A stretch of DNA of 42,132 bases from Candidatus Pullibacteroides excrementavium (GCA_017694335.1 JADIMZ010000013.1:1-42132), one strand, 5' to 3'; positions 1 to 7,923 are shown, numbered from the stretch's first letter. The notes: generated by a model from the sequence alone, not told the origin. Numbers and translations are program-made.

Positions 1-3
1 CAA

Positions 4-741
4 CTACCGAACCACAAGCTTGCGAGTTACCACTGCCTTACCGTTTTCTTCAACACTGTAGAAGTAAACACCGGCATTCAAAGCTTCCAGATTCATGCTC
101 AATTCGGTTTCGCCTTTTACAGCCACCGACTCTACCACACGGCCGTTCATATCGCGCAGCACCACCTTCGAACCAGCCTTTACATTAGCCAGCATGAAGT
201 GAACTTCGCCCATGGTCGGGTTGGGATAAGCGGAAATGGCTACACGATCCAATTTTTCGCTTGCAGTCCCTGTCGAATCACCAGCCAACGGTACAAATGT
301 AAGCGTACAATTCAAACTGTAACCCTTGTTATCCGTATAAGTAATCGCTATCGGAAACGACTCATAATCGCCAGATAGCACTGTATAATCATATGCATCA
401 CTCTCAGGCGTAGATTCTCCGGAAGCTAAAGATATTTCTTTTCCATCAAAGCCCATCACACACGAACCCATTGTACAATCAGAAAACAAAGCCCCCTCAG
501 GCAATTCTCTCGACGGAGTCAGCGTAGAAGTTATTGTCAAATCTGCATCTGTTTTATTGGTTAATTGCATATGCGCCTGCATAAATAAAGTCATCGGATC
601 ATTGGGATCCACAACTTGTTCCACATTTACTGTAGCACCATCCGACACTTCCTGCCCATTGATGACTACTGTAAAATTTTGTGCCATGACCATGCTTGCT
701 CCAAGCATGACCATAACTGTGCTAACAAAAAACTTTTTCAT
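4..741 (-). CDS. Secreted protein with T9SS type A C-terminal sorting domain
   Basis: A 245-aa protein of unknown function, predicted to be exported and then secreted or surface-anchored by the type IX system. A signal peptide is visible (MKKFFVSTVMVMLGASMVMA, then QNFTV). Residues ~20-160 are Thr/Asp/Ser-rich and suggest a beta-sandwich, with a few cysteines. The last ~75 residues are a T9SS type A sorting domain: AYPNPTMGEV, then LRDMNGRVVES, then GVYFYSVEENGKAV and the basic end TRKLVVR. The passenger part is not recognised. It lies 66 bp downstream of the Omp28-like lipoprotein on the same strand and is probably the last gene of that cluster. The gene is complete (TAG at 4-6). Confidence 0.85.
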   Translation of the reverse strand: MKKFFVSTVMVMLGASMVMAQNFTVVINGQEVSDGATVNVEQVVDPNDPMTLFMQAHMQLTNKTDADLTITSTLTPSRELPEGALFSDCTMGSCVMGFDGKEISLASGESTPESDAYDYTVLSGDYESFPIAITYTDNKGYSLNCTLTFVPLAGDSTGTASEKLDRVAISAYPNPTMGEVHFMLANVKAGSKVVLRDMNGRVVESVAVKGETELSMNLEALNAGVYFYSVEENGKAVVTRKLVVR

Positions 742-807
742 TGTCGTAATTTTTAAATTTAACTTTCAAATATCTAAGCTAAGCGTGAAACAACACCCAG
801 CACAAAT

Positions 808-1632
808 CTATTCATCTCCTAAATGGACAATTTCCACTTGGATTACCTCCCGGCTTGCCGCATTCACCACGGCTGCGACCACCGAGAGCTTATTCGCCCG
901 CCACGCAGGATTCACCGTCCCGCTAAGGGAAGTGCTGAATGTCGTGCCGCGAGTCGGAGCTTCCGATGCCACCTGACTTCCCCATTCAGGCCCTAGAACA
1001 GCACGCAAGACATGGTTATGAACATATCCTCTGTCAAATCCAGAGCCTGTAAGTTGCGTCGCCACAATACTATCCTCCAGAATCATGGTAATCAGATTAA
1101 CGGCTCCGTCCGCCTCATAATTCTCCACAAAACTGCCTTCCACACTAACCGCTATCGTGGAATCCGTAGACATATTGGCTGTCAGCGATAAATCCACATA
1201 ATTGATTCCCCCGCTAATCACTTCCGCTATCGCTCCGCCCCATTCTTGATATCCTATCACTTCCTGACGATTTACCATCCCGTTAGGAAACTGCTCAATC
1301 GCAAATTCAGTAGCCCAAGTCTGCGCCACCGAAGACCGCAGGTCGCGGTTCGGATCCCACGGCTGGGTCAAGCCAGTAGGCTGCATCGGATAAACCCCCA
1401 CCACAATGATATTATCGCCGTAAAATTCCTGCAAGCGTTCAATCTCCGCCGCAGCCGTCGGACAGTTCACACAACGAACCCCGGTATAGTCTTCCAAAAG
1501 AACTTTACGCTCGCTCGAAATGGGGCCAGTATAATCCGTCTTGTAATCGTCCTTCTCCACCGTGTCGCAAGCAGCCGCCAGCAAGCCGAAACCTGCCAGC
1601 ATTACAGCTCCGATATATCTCAAATTCTTCAT
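808..1632 (-). CDS. Omp28-like outer membrane lipoprotein
   Basis: A 274-aa lipoprotein. The N-terminus MKNLRYIGAVMLAGFGLLAAAC is a lipoprotein signal ending in an LAAAC lipobox, and the residues after Cys (DTVEKDD) are acidic, as often seen in surface-exposed Bacteroidota lipoproteins. Residues ~40-60 (LLEDYTGVRCVNCPTAAAEI) carry the CxxC of the thioredoxin-like fold typical of the Omp28-related family; the rest is a beta-rich C-terminal domain. It lies 18 bp downstream of the DUF6029 gene, so the two are almost certainly cotranscribed. A second thioredoxin-fold protein (TlpA-like) is two genes upstream, which suggests a periplasmic or surface redox role; that role is inference. Confidence 0.85.
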   Translation of the reverse strand: MKNLRYIGAVMLAGFGLLAAACDTVEKDDYKTDYTGPISSERKVLLEDYTGVRCVNCPTAAAEIERLQEFYGDNIIVVGVYPMQPTGLTQPWDPNRDLRSSVAQTWATEFAIEQFPNGMVNRQEVIGYQEWGGAIAEVISGGINYVDLSLTANMSTDSTIAVSVEGSFVENYEADGAVNLITMILEDSIVATQLTGSGFDRGYVHNHVLRAVLGPEWGSQVASEAPTRGTTFSTSLSGTVNPAWRANKLSVVAAVVNAASREVIQVEIVHLGDE

Positions 1633-1650
1633 AATCTATACCTCCTGTTT

Positions 1651-3369
1651 TTAGAATGAGGAACTCAAAGTCAACATAACCCCGTTCGATGCCGGCACTT
1701 CGCGGCAAACCCCGCCCGAGCACATGATACCTTGCCGAATCTTTCCGTAAGACAACGAAATACGGGTGGCATCGTGGATATAACCGGCCGACACGTAATA
1801 ATAGTGGAAACGGCGATCCTTGTCATCGTTGCCCACATTCCACTGGTCGGATACCGAAACGAACCAAGAAGGAGCGAAGGTGTATTCCAAGGTACCCATC
1901 AGCCAATCCTGGTCAATCTGCTTGGTATGCAGGTACTGCAATTCCAAGCGCAAGGCATGTTTCTTCAGGAACATATAAGTAAAGTCGCCCACCGCGATAT
2001 GCGCGTAAGCCCTCGGCTCGCCATGGCCTTCCACCACTTCCTGATTATAAAGCTCGAACATGTACATCAAAGTCATCTTGAAGTTCTTGTTGAACTTGTG
2101 GCCGATTTCCAAATTCGCATCGATGAAATAAATCTCGTCCTTGTCCATGTGGAAAGGCTTCACATCGTAGCCCCAAGTACCCTGCGCCGGGGTCGTGCCG
2201 CCTTCTTCCGCGCTGGTTATATTGGTATGTTCCGGAGCAAAAGCCACCGAAGCGTTCAACTTCAAGTCCGTGCCGTACTTGCCGCCCAGAAACGTCCCGC
2301 GCTTGATCTTGTATTGGATATCCGCTTGGAAAGCCACTTCCCCCTGCGTCTGGCAAGCGTATGGATAAAGCGAAGCCAAACTGTAAGTGTGCTGACGGGT
2401 CAAAGCCGGCATATAGTTAATCATGCCGTAATTGCCCAACTCGGCGCGGTCGCCACGGAAGCCCATGTTATCCACGCTCTTGGCCTGCAACAAGATACCG
2501 AAACCGCGCATGGAGTAGCCGGCGTTCAACAAGATGGCCTGCCCCGGACGGTAGATATAGCCGTTTTCCGCCGAGGGGTCGTTGGCCTTGTAGACATATT
2601 CACCGCCTACTGTGAAGCCGCCGCTCTCCACATTCAAACGAGCCGCCGCCGACCCTACGTTTTCCGGCAGGTTCAACTGATAAGGCGTCAAACCGTTTTC
2701 GGTATTTTCAATCACCAATTTGGTTCCAGCCTCCTGGTATTTTGAAACAAAACTACCGCCCAATGTAATCCGCGTGCCCCAGCTCTGCATCGGCTTGATA
2801 AAGTCGTTGAAAGCCAAGTCCAAGTCCACCCCGCGAATCAAACCTACATGATCCCAGAAGTGACGCTGCGTCCCGATGATACCCTTGATCGTGATACCGT
2901 TCACCGGACGGATGATGGCACGTACCCCGCTAATCGCGTTGTCGATACCCAAGTTCCAATCCTGGTAAGCCCGCAGAATCATCCCCGAACCGAACTGTTC
3001 ATAGAACGAACCCGCGGTCACATCGATGATGTCGCCGCTGAAACGGGCAAAATAATAAGGCACGCCCCAGCCGTCCAGACGGGCATCGTAACCGAGCATC
3101 GGTTTGAAATAGCCTTCAAAACGGGCACCCACCGAAAACTTGCCGTTGGTATACTGCAAATAGGCAAAACTGTTGCTACGCAGCTTTTCCGGCACTTCAG
3201 GCACCCCGATCAGGGAATCCTTGAAATACATCTGGGCATCAATCTGGATATTCCCCGAAAGGGTTCCCCGCCCTAACATTTCCTCGAACTTGCTTTCCTG
3301 GGCATGGCCAGCAAACGGGCAAGCCAAAGCAGCCACCAATCCAGCAAACGCTAATCTTTTTAATTTCAT
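1651..3369 (-). CDS. DUF6029-type outer membrane protein
   Basis: A 572-aa exported protein with a signal peptide (MKLKRLAFAGLVAALACPFAGHA, then QESKFEE). The body has alternating aromatic and polar strands and many Gly/Tyr/Trp residues (GARFEGYFKPMLGYDARLDG, SYGKIRQGIMCSGGVCREVP), and it ends in aromatic SSSF, as expected for an outer-membrane beta barrel. Content and length fit the Bacteroidota DUF6029 family, whose function is unknown. It sits between a TlpA-like thioredoxin and an Omp28-like lipoprotein, a neighbourhood I recall for this family, so the three may work together in the envelope. A 181-bp gap separates it from the upstream thioredoxin gene. Confidence 0.8.
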   Translation of the reverse strand: MKLKRLAFAGLVAALACPFAGHAQESKFEEMLGRGTLSGNIQIDAQMYFKDSLIGVPEVPEKLRSNSFAYLQYTNGKFSVGARFEGYFKPMLGYDARLDGWGVPYYFARFSGDIIDVTAGSFYEQFGSGMILRAYQDWNLGIDNAISGVRAIIRPVNGITIKGIIGTQRHFWDHVGLIRGVDLDLAFNDFIKPMQSWGTRITLGGSFVSKYQEAGTKLVIENTENGLTPYQLNLPENVGSAAARLNVESGGFTVGGEYVYKANDPSAENGYIYRPGQAILLNAGYSMRGFGILLQAKSVDNMGFRGDRAELGNYGMINYMPALTRQHTYSLASLYPYACQTQGEVAFQADIQYKIKRGTFLGGKYGTDLKLNASVAFAPEHTNITSAEEGGTTPAQGTWGYDVKPFHMDKDEIYFIDANLEIGHKFNKNFKMTLMYMFELYNQEVVEGHGEPRAYAHIAVGDFTYMFLKKHALRLELQYLHTKQIDQDWLMGTLEYTFAPSWFVSVSDQWNVGNDDKDRRFHYYYVSAGYIHDATRISLSYGKIRQGIMCSGGVCREVPASNGVMLTLSSSF

Positions 3370-3481
3370 GCGGATAGCATTTTCTTAAAACACGGCTCAA
3401 TCCAGCCGGCATGTTTCCTTTATTATATGACAAACCGGAGGCAACCGGCAACAAACCGCCTGCCTCCATCTTCCCCTATTC

Positions 3482-3550
3482 AGAAAGCGTCTTCAACGAA
3501 TCGCGTTTAGCCTTGCGATCCTTGGCTCTCCAAATGGCATTATAGAGAGT
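3482..3550 (-). other. In-frame 3' extension after the TlpA-like stop codon
   Basis: Immediately after the TGA (3551-3553) the same frame continues for 24 sense codons and ends at TAG (3476-3478). It would encode TLYNAIWRAKDRKAKRDSLK followed by TLSE, an amphipathic, highly charged tail. It has no ATG of its own. It could be a former C-terminus cut off by a recent nonsense change, a readthrough extension, or chance. Confidence 0.4.
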
Positions 3551-4057
3551 TCACTGCTTTTCGATAGGTTCGCCGGCATTGAGCTTGCGAACCACTTCAA
3601 TCAGCTCTTCCTCGCTGCCGTCAGAATAACCGTTGTGCTGGAAAACCACGTTGCCATTCCCATCCACTACAAATACGTGCGGAGGGTTCACCACGTTCAT
3701 GGCACGCTTGAAATCGCCGTTCACATCCAACAGCACATCGAAATCCCAAGCCTGGGCGTTGGCCATCGTCTTTACACGGGAAGAAGAACGGGAATCGTCA
3801 ATAGATACGGCGTACATTTTCACACCGGTTTCATCCTGCCAGTCGATATACACATCGTTGATGGCGCTCATTTCTTTCAAGCAAGGCTTGCACCAAGTAG
3901 CCCAGAAATTGATAATCATAGGCTTGCCATCGTTCGACAAATCGGCGGTATTAATCTGTTTGCCACTCAAATCGGTTACCGTAACCGAAGGCAATTGCTG
4001 AGCAAAAGCAAAGCAGGCACTCATCATCAAGGTTGCCAACAAAACAATCTTTTTCAT
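3551..4057 (-). CDS. TlpA-like thiol-disulfide oxidoreductase
   Basis: A 168-aa periplasmic thioredoxin-family protein. The signal peptide is MKKIVLLATLMMSACFAFA, then QQLPSVTV. The thioredoxin core is clear: FWATWCKPCLKEM with the CxxC redox centre near residue 56, and a cis-Pro region around VVNPPHVFVVDGNGNVV. It probably reduces disulfides in envelope proteins or apocytochromes; the substrate is unknown. It is the first gene of a minus-strand cluster with DUF6029, Omp28-like and T9SS genes. After its TGA stop the frame stays open for 24 more codons (see findings). A TAAGTTTG -7 box lies ~140 bp upstream of the start. Confidence 0.9.
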   Translation of the reverse strand: MKKIVLLATLMMSACFAFAQQLPSVTVTDLSGKQINTADLSNDGKPMIINFWATWCKPCLKEMSAINDVYIDWQDETGVKMYAVSIDDSRSSSRVKTMANAQAWDFDVLLDVNGDFKRAMNVVNPPHVFVVDGNGNVVFQHNGYSDGSEEELIEVVRKLNAGEPIEKQ

Positions 4058-4193
4058 GTATTCAAGTTTTTTAGTTTCTACTCAATCCGCCCCGTCTTTC
4101 TCCACGTTTCAGCCCATCCCCGACGAGGATTCCTCCCTATCGCTCGAATCAAAAACGACTCTCCTTTACGAAAGACGAGGAAACTCCACGCTG

Positions 4194-4201
4194 CAAACTT
4201 A
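4194..4201 (-). promoter_or_regulatory. Putative -7 box of the TlpA cluster promoter
   Basis: On the minus strand this reads TAAGTTTG, a full match to the Bacteroidota TAnnTTTG element. A TTG lies ~16-17 bp upstream inside CTTGTTTTGC, slightly closer than usual. This implies a leader of ~130 nt before the thioredoxin gene. The rest of the 354-bp gap 4058-4411 shows no gene that I can support. Confidence 0.5.
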
Positions 4202-4411
4202 CAAATTTTTAGCAAAACAAGAAGCCGCAAATCTTTATGACAAGCAGAATCGCTGTCTAGAACCGGATAGCCGCATTCTCGGATTGAATAAGCTGCCTCA
4301 TCGTATCAAGGTTTCAAGCCAGAATCGGATTGGCCGTATCCCCGAAATCCTCACGAACATTCCTCTCAAACCATCATTCCCGCCGATAACCGGTTTTAGC
4401 CCGCCAAAAGC

Positions 4412-5545
4412 TTATCTTATTTTGCAGACATTCAAAAAGGCCGGCTTCAGACCCTCCCTCAGCTCGTATTCCTTTTCCGGGGTCAGCATCAGGGAATCTC
4501 TCAAGTCCGATTCCCGGATGGTATAAATCATCGCCGTGCAACCGGAATAATTCTCCTTCAAAACCTTGCCCAATTCGCTATAGAAAGAAGTAGCCGAAAA
4601 TTCCACCCCTCGCACCATCACCGGCATCGGCACGCAAAGCGTCAGGTTTGACAAGTCATCCAAGCCTTCCGGGCGTTTCCCACGCATGAAATCCGTCAGC
4701 GACAGATTCACATCCTGATGCATCCGGATCTTTTTCAAGAATTCTTCCGTCGTTCCCACAATCATCGGGTCGCTGTCCGATGCCCAGACCGTCCCTTCGG
4801 GGTCATGGATGGCATCGATGGCTTCCGCCTTGACCTCTTTCCACAATTTAGGATCGAAATCGTTCCAATATTCGAACGAGAAACCTTTGCGGTAATAGCC
4901 GGCGGGCATATTCATCGCCTGCATGGCCGCCTCCAACGCCACAATGCCGTTGCCGCAGAAAGGCACGTACAAATCCGTGTCGGGATTCCAGCCGCCCAAC
5001 TTCAACAGGCCCGATGCCAGCACTTCGTTGAATGCCTCCGAAGCCGGCTTGCGGTATCCCCTGTGATTGAGCGCCATGCCCGAAGCATCCAGCAAAATTT
5101 CGCAATGGTTCTTTCTGACAAAAACCTCGACCCGGATTGTATAATATTCGCTATCCACCGAGGGCTTCTGCCCTAAAACTCGGCGGAAACGGTCCAAAAT
5201 GGCAATCTTGGCATAATGGGAAGCAAAACGGGACTGAGAGAAAACCGATTCCAAAGAGGAGGAATCGACCGTGAACACAGCATCTACCGGGAAAATCTTT
5301 TCCCACGGCATCTCGTAAACCCTGTCATAGAGTTCTTCTTCCTTGCTTATCTCAAACTCATTGAGAATCTTTGAAATTCGCAAGGCCGTCCGGCAAAGGT
5401 AATTGGCTTTATAAAGGACTTCCTGGCTGCAATCGAACAGAACGGCCCGCTTGGAAAGAGTCACATCGGTAGCACCCAAGTCTACAAGTTCTTGGGAAAG
5501 GGTTTCTTCCAACCCTTGGTAGGTTTTGGCAATGTATTTTGGCAT
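4412..5545 (-). CDS. THUMP-containing RlmL/YpsC-like RNA methyltransferase, degenerate active site
   Basis: A 377-aa homologue of the class I N2-guanine rRNA methyltransferases (RlmL N-half/YpsC type). I start it at MPKYIAKTYQGLEETLSQEL, the usual family N-terminus; the ORF upstream of this Met is non-homologous. The N-terminal ferredoxin-like/THUMP region spans ~1-155. The Rossmann domain begins near LASGLLKLGGWN and VPFCGNGIVALEAAMQA. Compared with the family, the SAM-binding motif DPFCGSGT is VPFCGNGI. The catalytic NPPYG motif is absent: where it should be, the protein reads LTLCVPMPVMVRGVEF. The fold is kept but methyl transfer is doubtful. It may be a non-catalytic paralogue or an RNA-binding protein; a true RlmL could be elsewhere in the genome. 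Confidence 0.8.
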   Translation of the reverse strand: MPKYIAKTYQGLEETLSQELVDLGATDVTLSKRAVLFDCSQEVLYKANYLCRTALRISKILNEFEISKEEELYDRVYEMPWEKIFPVDAVFTVDSSSLESVFSQSRFASHYAKIAILDRFRRVLGQKPSVDSEYYTIRVEVFVRKNHCEILLDASGMALNHRGYRKPASEAFNEVLASGLLKLGGWNPDTDLYVPFCGNGIVALEAAMQAMNMPAGYYRKGFSFEYWNDFDPKLWKEVKAEAIDAIHDPEGTVWASDSDPMIVGTTEEFLKKIRMHQDVNLSLTDFMRGKRPEGLDDLSNLTLCVPMPVMVRGVEFSATSFYSELGKVLKENYSGCTAMIYTIRESDLRDSLMLTPEKEYELREGLKPAFLNVCKIR

Positions 5546-5738
5546 TCTCAGCTTTATCGCGCAAGGAGAAAACAAACCGAAACAACGCACAAGCCCTGTC
5601 CAGCGCACTTCCTCCTTGAATTCTTATCAAAGAACAATACCGGAGGCGAACCCAAAGCCACAGATTGTACGCCGCATCACCCTCTCCCACTGCACATTAC
5701 ACCGCACAACCCCGCCAATCATCTCCCTCCGAGCACCG

Positions 5739-5746
5739 CAAAAGTA
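5739..5746 (-). promoter_or_regulatory. Putative -7 box for the RlmL-like gene
   Basis: The minus strand reads TACTTTTG, a full TAnnTTTG match, ~195 bp upstream of the chosen start. It lies next to the degenerate repeat copy (5757-5890), whose CTCTGCTCTCGACTTTC segment is shared with the promoter-bearing repeats upstream of kbl and the aminotransferase. There is no good -33 TTTG at the standard spacing. Confidence 0.4.
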
Positions 5747-5756
5747 TATAAAATAT

Positions 5757-5890
5757 AGTGAAAGTCGAGAGCAGAGCCGGAATCTCGGCATAGCGAAAGC
5801 ATTATTGGAGCGGAAAGCCAAGCTTGCTTGAGCTTGCCAATCCAATAATGCTTTCAGCAATGCCAAACGAAGTTTGGCGCTATGCCGAGA
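5757..5890. repeat. Nested palindromic repeat (degenerate copy C)
   Basis: Two perfect inverted repeats are nested. Outer arms TCTCGGCATAGC (5783-5794) and GCTATGCCGAGA (5879-5890) enclose inner arms GAAAGCATTATTGGA (5795-5809) and TCCAATAATGCTTTC (5841-5855). A third hairpin (GCCAAAC/GTTTGGC) lies between the right arms, and AAGCTTGCTT sits in the central loop. The left flank GTGAAAGTCGAGAGCAGAG matches the -7-proximal part of the repeats at 7960-8040 and 34740-34819. It resembles a small palindromic (REP- or MITE-like) element; there is no ORF inside. Confidence 0.8.
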
Positions 5891-6045
5891 CGCATCCTAT
5901 ATTGTCAACTCCGTTGACAAATATTCGTCAAAGAACACAAGCTCGCTTTGCCTCTGCATTCGGCTTGCACTGCCTTTGTCGAACCGCATCCTATATCGTC
6001 AACTCCGTTGACAAATACCTCTCCCGAAAACCAAGCTCGCTTTTT
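5883..6045. repeat. Imperfect 94-bp tandem duplication with GTCAAC/GTTGAC palindromes
   Basis: The 33-bp segment at 5891-5923 recurs at 5985-6017 with one mismatch (CGCATCCTATAT-T/C-GTCAACTCC...). Each copy is followed ~14 bp later by AAGCTCGCTTT and preceded by TGYCGAR, giving a repeat period of 94 bp. Each copy contains the perfect inverted repeat GTCAAC-TCC-GTTGAC. With copy C this fills most of the 515-bp gap 5546-6060. I see no coding sequence there. Confidence 0.75.
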
Positions 6046-6060
6046 ACGCCCCATCGAGCC

Positions 6061-6468
6061 CTACAGCCCGTTGCAATAGAACTTATTCTTCAACGCCTTT
6101 TCCATAAACGGCTCCTTCTGAACCAAGAACCTCTCATGACGGGCACTACCGATAGGCGTAAGGTCGTCCCGCGTCTCGATTTCGAACACGAACTTGCGGC
6201 CTTCCACCGCCACCAACGTCGCCTTGCAATGCACGTACATCCCAATCAAGGTCGCTTTGGTATGCTTCACATCCATTGCGATACCCACCGTGGTCTCGCC
6301 CTCGTCCATATAAGGTTCCAGCAATTTGCAGCAAGTCTCTTCCATGAACGCCACCATGGCCGGCGTGGCATAGACCTCCAGCGAACCGGACTTATGGGTC
6401 GTAGCCAAATCCTCTTCCCAAACCACGGTCACATCTTCCCGAGTCAATCCTGTTTCAATCGGTTTCAT
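6061..6468 (-). CDS. FlK-like hot-dog thioesterase
   Basis: A 135-aa single hot-dog-fold protein of the fluoroacetyl-CoA-thioesterase-like family. Family-typical stretches are SGSLEVYATPAMVAFMEETC (helix and catalytic Thr/Glu region), VGIAMDVKHTKATLIGM (catalytic His region) and GRKFVFEIETRDDLTPIGSA. It is probably cytoplasmic and hydrolyses an acyl-CoA of unknown identity; the name does not imply activity on fluoroacetate. Its length is normal. It lies 264 bp downstream of kbl, with a terminator-like hairpin between, so it probably has its own promoter (a near-match TATCTTAG lies upstream). Confidence 0.85.
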   Translation of the reverse strand: MKPIETGLTREDVTVVWEEDLATTHKSGSLEVYATPAMVAFMEETCCKLLEPYMDEGETTVGIAMDVKHTKATLIGMYVHCKATLVAVEGRKFVFEIETRDDLTPIGSARHERFLVQKEPFMEKALKNKFYCNGL

Positions 6469-6582
6469 AACATCTTGCTTTTAATGATTTAAACTTCCAT
6501 ACAAAAACCGGCAAATCCGCCAGCCTCCAATTTGCTAAGATAGCACAAATTTCAGTGCTTGCAGGATTCTTCCCAACATACA

Positions 6583-6616
6583 GAAAGAGGAAGCGCGGTT
6601 TTCCACACTTCCTCTT
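6583..6616 (-). terminator. Terminator-like hairpin downstream of kbl
   Basis: The minus strand reads AGAGGAAG, a 14-nt loop, CTTCCTCT, then TTCTG. The stem is 8 bp and perfect; the U-run is short. It sits ~115 bp after the kbl stop and upstream of the thioesterase. Confidence 0.5.
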
Positions 6617-6685
6617 CCTATCACCTCTCATCAAGAGGATCTTATCACACGCCGCGTCGCAAACAGAGTCTGCAATAAACGCCGC

Positions 6686-6722
6686 GCCTCGGCAAAGTTC
6701 AAGCAAGCTTGGCTCTGCACAC
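6686..6722. repeat. Repeat fragment D (AAGCAAGCTT core)
   Basis: GGCAAAGTTCAAGCAAGCTT followed by GGCTCTGC closely resembles the loop region of copy C on the minus strand (GGCAAGCTCAAGCAAGCTT, GGCTTTCC). Only the core is present. It lies just after the kbl stop codon. Confidence 0.45.
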
Positions 6723-6732
6723 GGCTCGCGGT

Positions 6733-7923
6733 TTATTTCAACACGCCGAGTTCCTTGCCAATCTTGGTAAAGGCAGCCACGCACTTGTCGAGGTGGGCCT
6801 TTTCGTGGGCAGCCGAAACCTGAACACGGATACGAGCCTGCCCCTTAGGCACAACCGGGTAATAGAAACCGGTAACGTAGATGCCTTCTTCCTGCAATTT
6901 GGCAGCGAACTTCTGCGAAAGCGGAGCATCGTACAGCATCACGGCGCAGATAGCCGATTGCGTAGGCTTGATGTCGAAGCCGGCTTCCTTCATCTTGCCG
7001 ACGAAGTATTCGGTATTGGAATGCAGCTTGTCTTGCAAATCGTTGCTTTCGCTGATCATGTTGAACATTTCGATAGCGGCAGCAGCTACCATCGGAGGAA
7101 TGGAGTTGGAGAACAGGTACGGACGCGAACGCTGACGCAGCATGTCGATGATTTCCTTGCGACCGGTGGTGAATCCGCCCACAGCTCCGCCGAAAGCCTT
7201 GCCCAAGGTACCGGTCAGGATGTCCACCTTGCCACGGCAGTTGAACTGTTCGGTAACACCGCGACCCGTCTTGCCTACAACACCGGCCGAGTGGCTTTCG
7301 TCCACCATAACCAAGGCATCGTATTTTTCAGCCAAAGGCAGAATCTTGTCCAGAGGAGCCACATTGCCGTCCATCGAGAACACACCATCGGTAACGATGA
7401 TGCGGAAACGCTGGGCCTGAGCTTCTTTCAAGCAGTTTTCCAGTTCGGTCATGTCGCCGTTGGAATAGCGGTAACGTTTAGCCTTGCAAAGACGAACCCC
7501 ATCGATAATCGAAGCGTGGTTCAAGGCATCGGAAATGATAGCGTCCTGATCGGTGAAAAGAGGTTCGAACACACCGCCGTTGGCATCGAAGCAAGCCGCA
7601 TACAGGATAGCGTCTTCCGTCCCGAAGAATTCGGCAATCTTGCGTTCCAATTCCTTGTGCAGGTCCTGGGTACCGCAGATGAAACGGACCGAACTCATGC
7701 CATAGCCTCTTTCGTCCATGGCTTTCTTGGCGGCAGCAATCAGACGCGGGCTGTTGGCCAAGCCCAAGTAGTTGTTGGCGCAGAAGTTCAGAACTTCCTG
7801 ACCGCCGTTCACTTTGATGTCCGCGCTTTGAGGGGTGATGATCACACGTTCGTCTTTGTAAAGACCGGCATCACGAATCCCTTTGAGTTCCTCTTGCAGG
7901 AATTGTTGAAATTTTCCGTACAT
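6733..7923 (-). CDS. kbl: Glycine C-acetyltransferase (2-amino-3-ketobutyrate CoA ligase)
   Basis: A 396-aa PLP enzyme of the alpha-oxoamine synthase family. It interconverts glycine plus acetyl-CoA with 2-amino-3-ketobutyrate plus CoA, the second step of threonine breakdown via threonine dehydrogenase. Visible motifs are NFCANNYLGLANSP, SSVRFICGTQDLHKELE, DALNHASIIDG, VDESHSAGVVGKTGRG and the PLP lysine in TLGKAFGGAVGG. Length is full. No threonine dehydrogenase gene is adjacent. It is probably monocistronic: the upstream repeat copy A carries a perfect promoter and a hairpin follows the gene. A sphinganine-forming (SPT-like) relative is less likely, because the sequence is Kbl-like throughout. 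Confidence 0.93.
   Translation of the reverse strand: MYGKFQQFLQEELKGIRDAGLYKDERVIITPQSADIKVNGGQEVLNFCANNYLGLANSPRLIAAAKKAMDERGYGMSSVRFICGTQDLHKELERKIAEFFGTEDAILYAACFDANGGVFEPLFTDQDAIISDALNHASIIDGVRLCKAKRYRYSNGDMTELENCLKEAQAQRFRIIVTDGVFSMDGNVAPLDKILPLAEKYDALVMVDESHSAGVVGKTGRGVTEQFNCRGKVDILTGTLGKAFGGAVGGFTTGRKEIIDMLRQRSRPYLFSNSIPPMVAAAAIEMFNMISESNDLQDKLHSNTEYFVGKMKEAGFDIKPTQSAICAVMLYDAPLSQKFAAKLQEEGIYVTGFYYPVVPKGQARIRVQVSAAHEKAHLDKCVAAFTKIGKELGVLK

Noticed and set aside
4056-4526. 156-aa plus-strand ORF spanning the gap before the RlmL-like gene
   Set aside because: It overlaps the 3' end of the RlmL-like gene on the other strand and the TlpA promoter, has no recognisable motif and no start signal.
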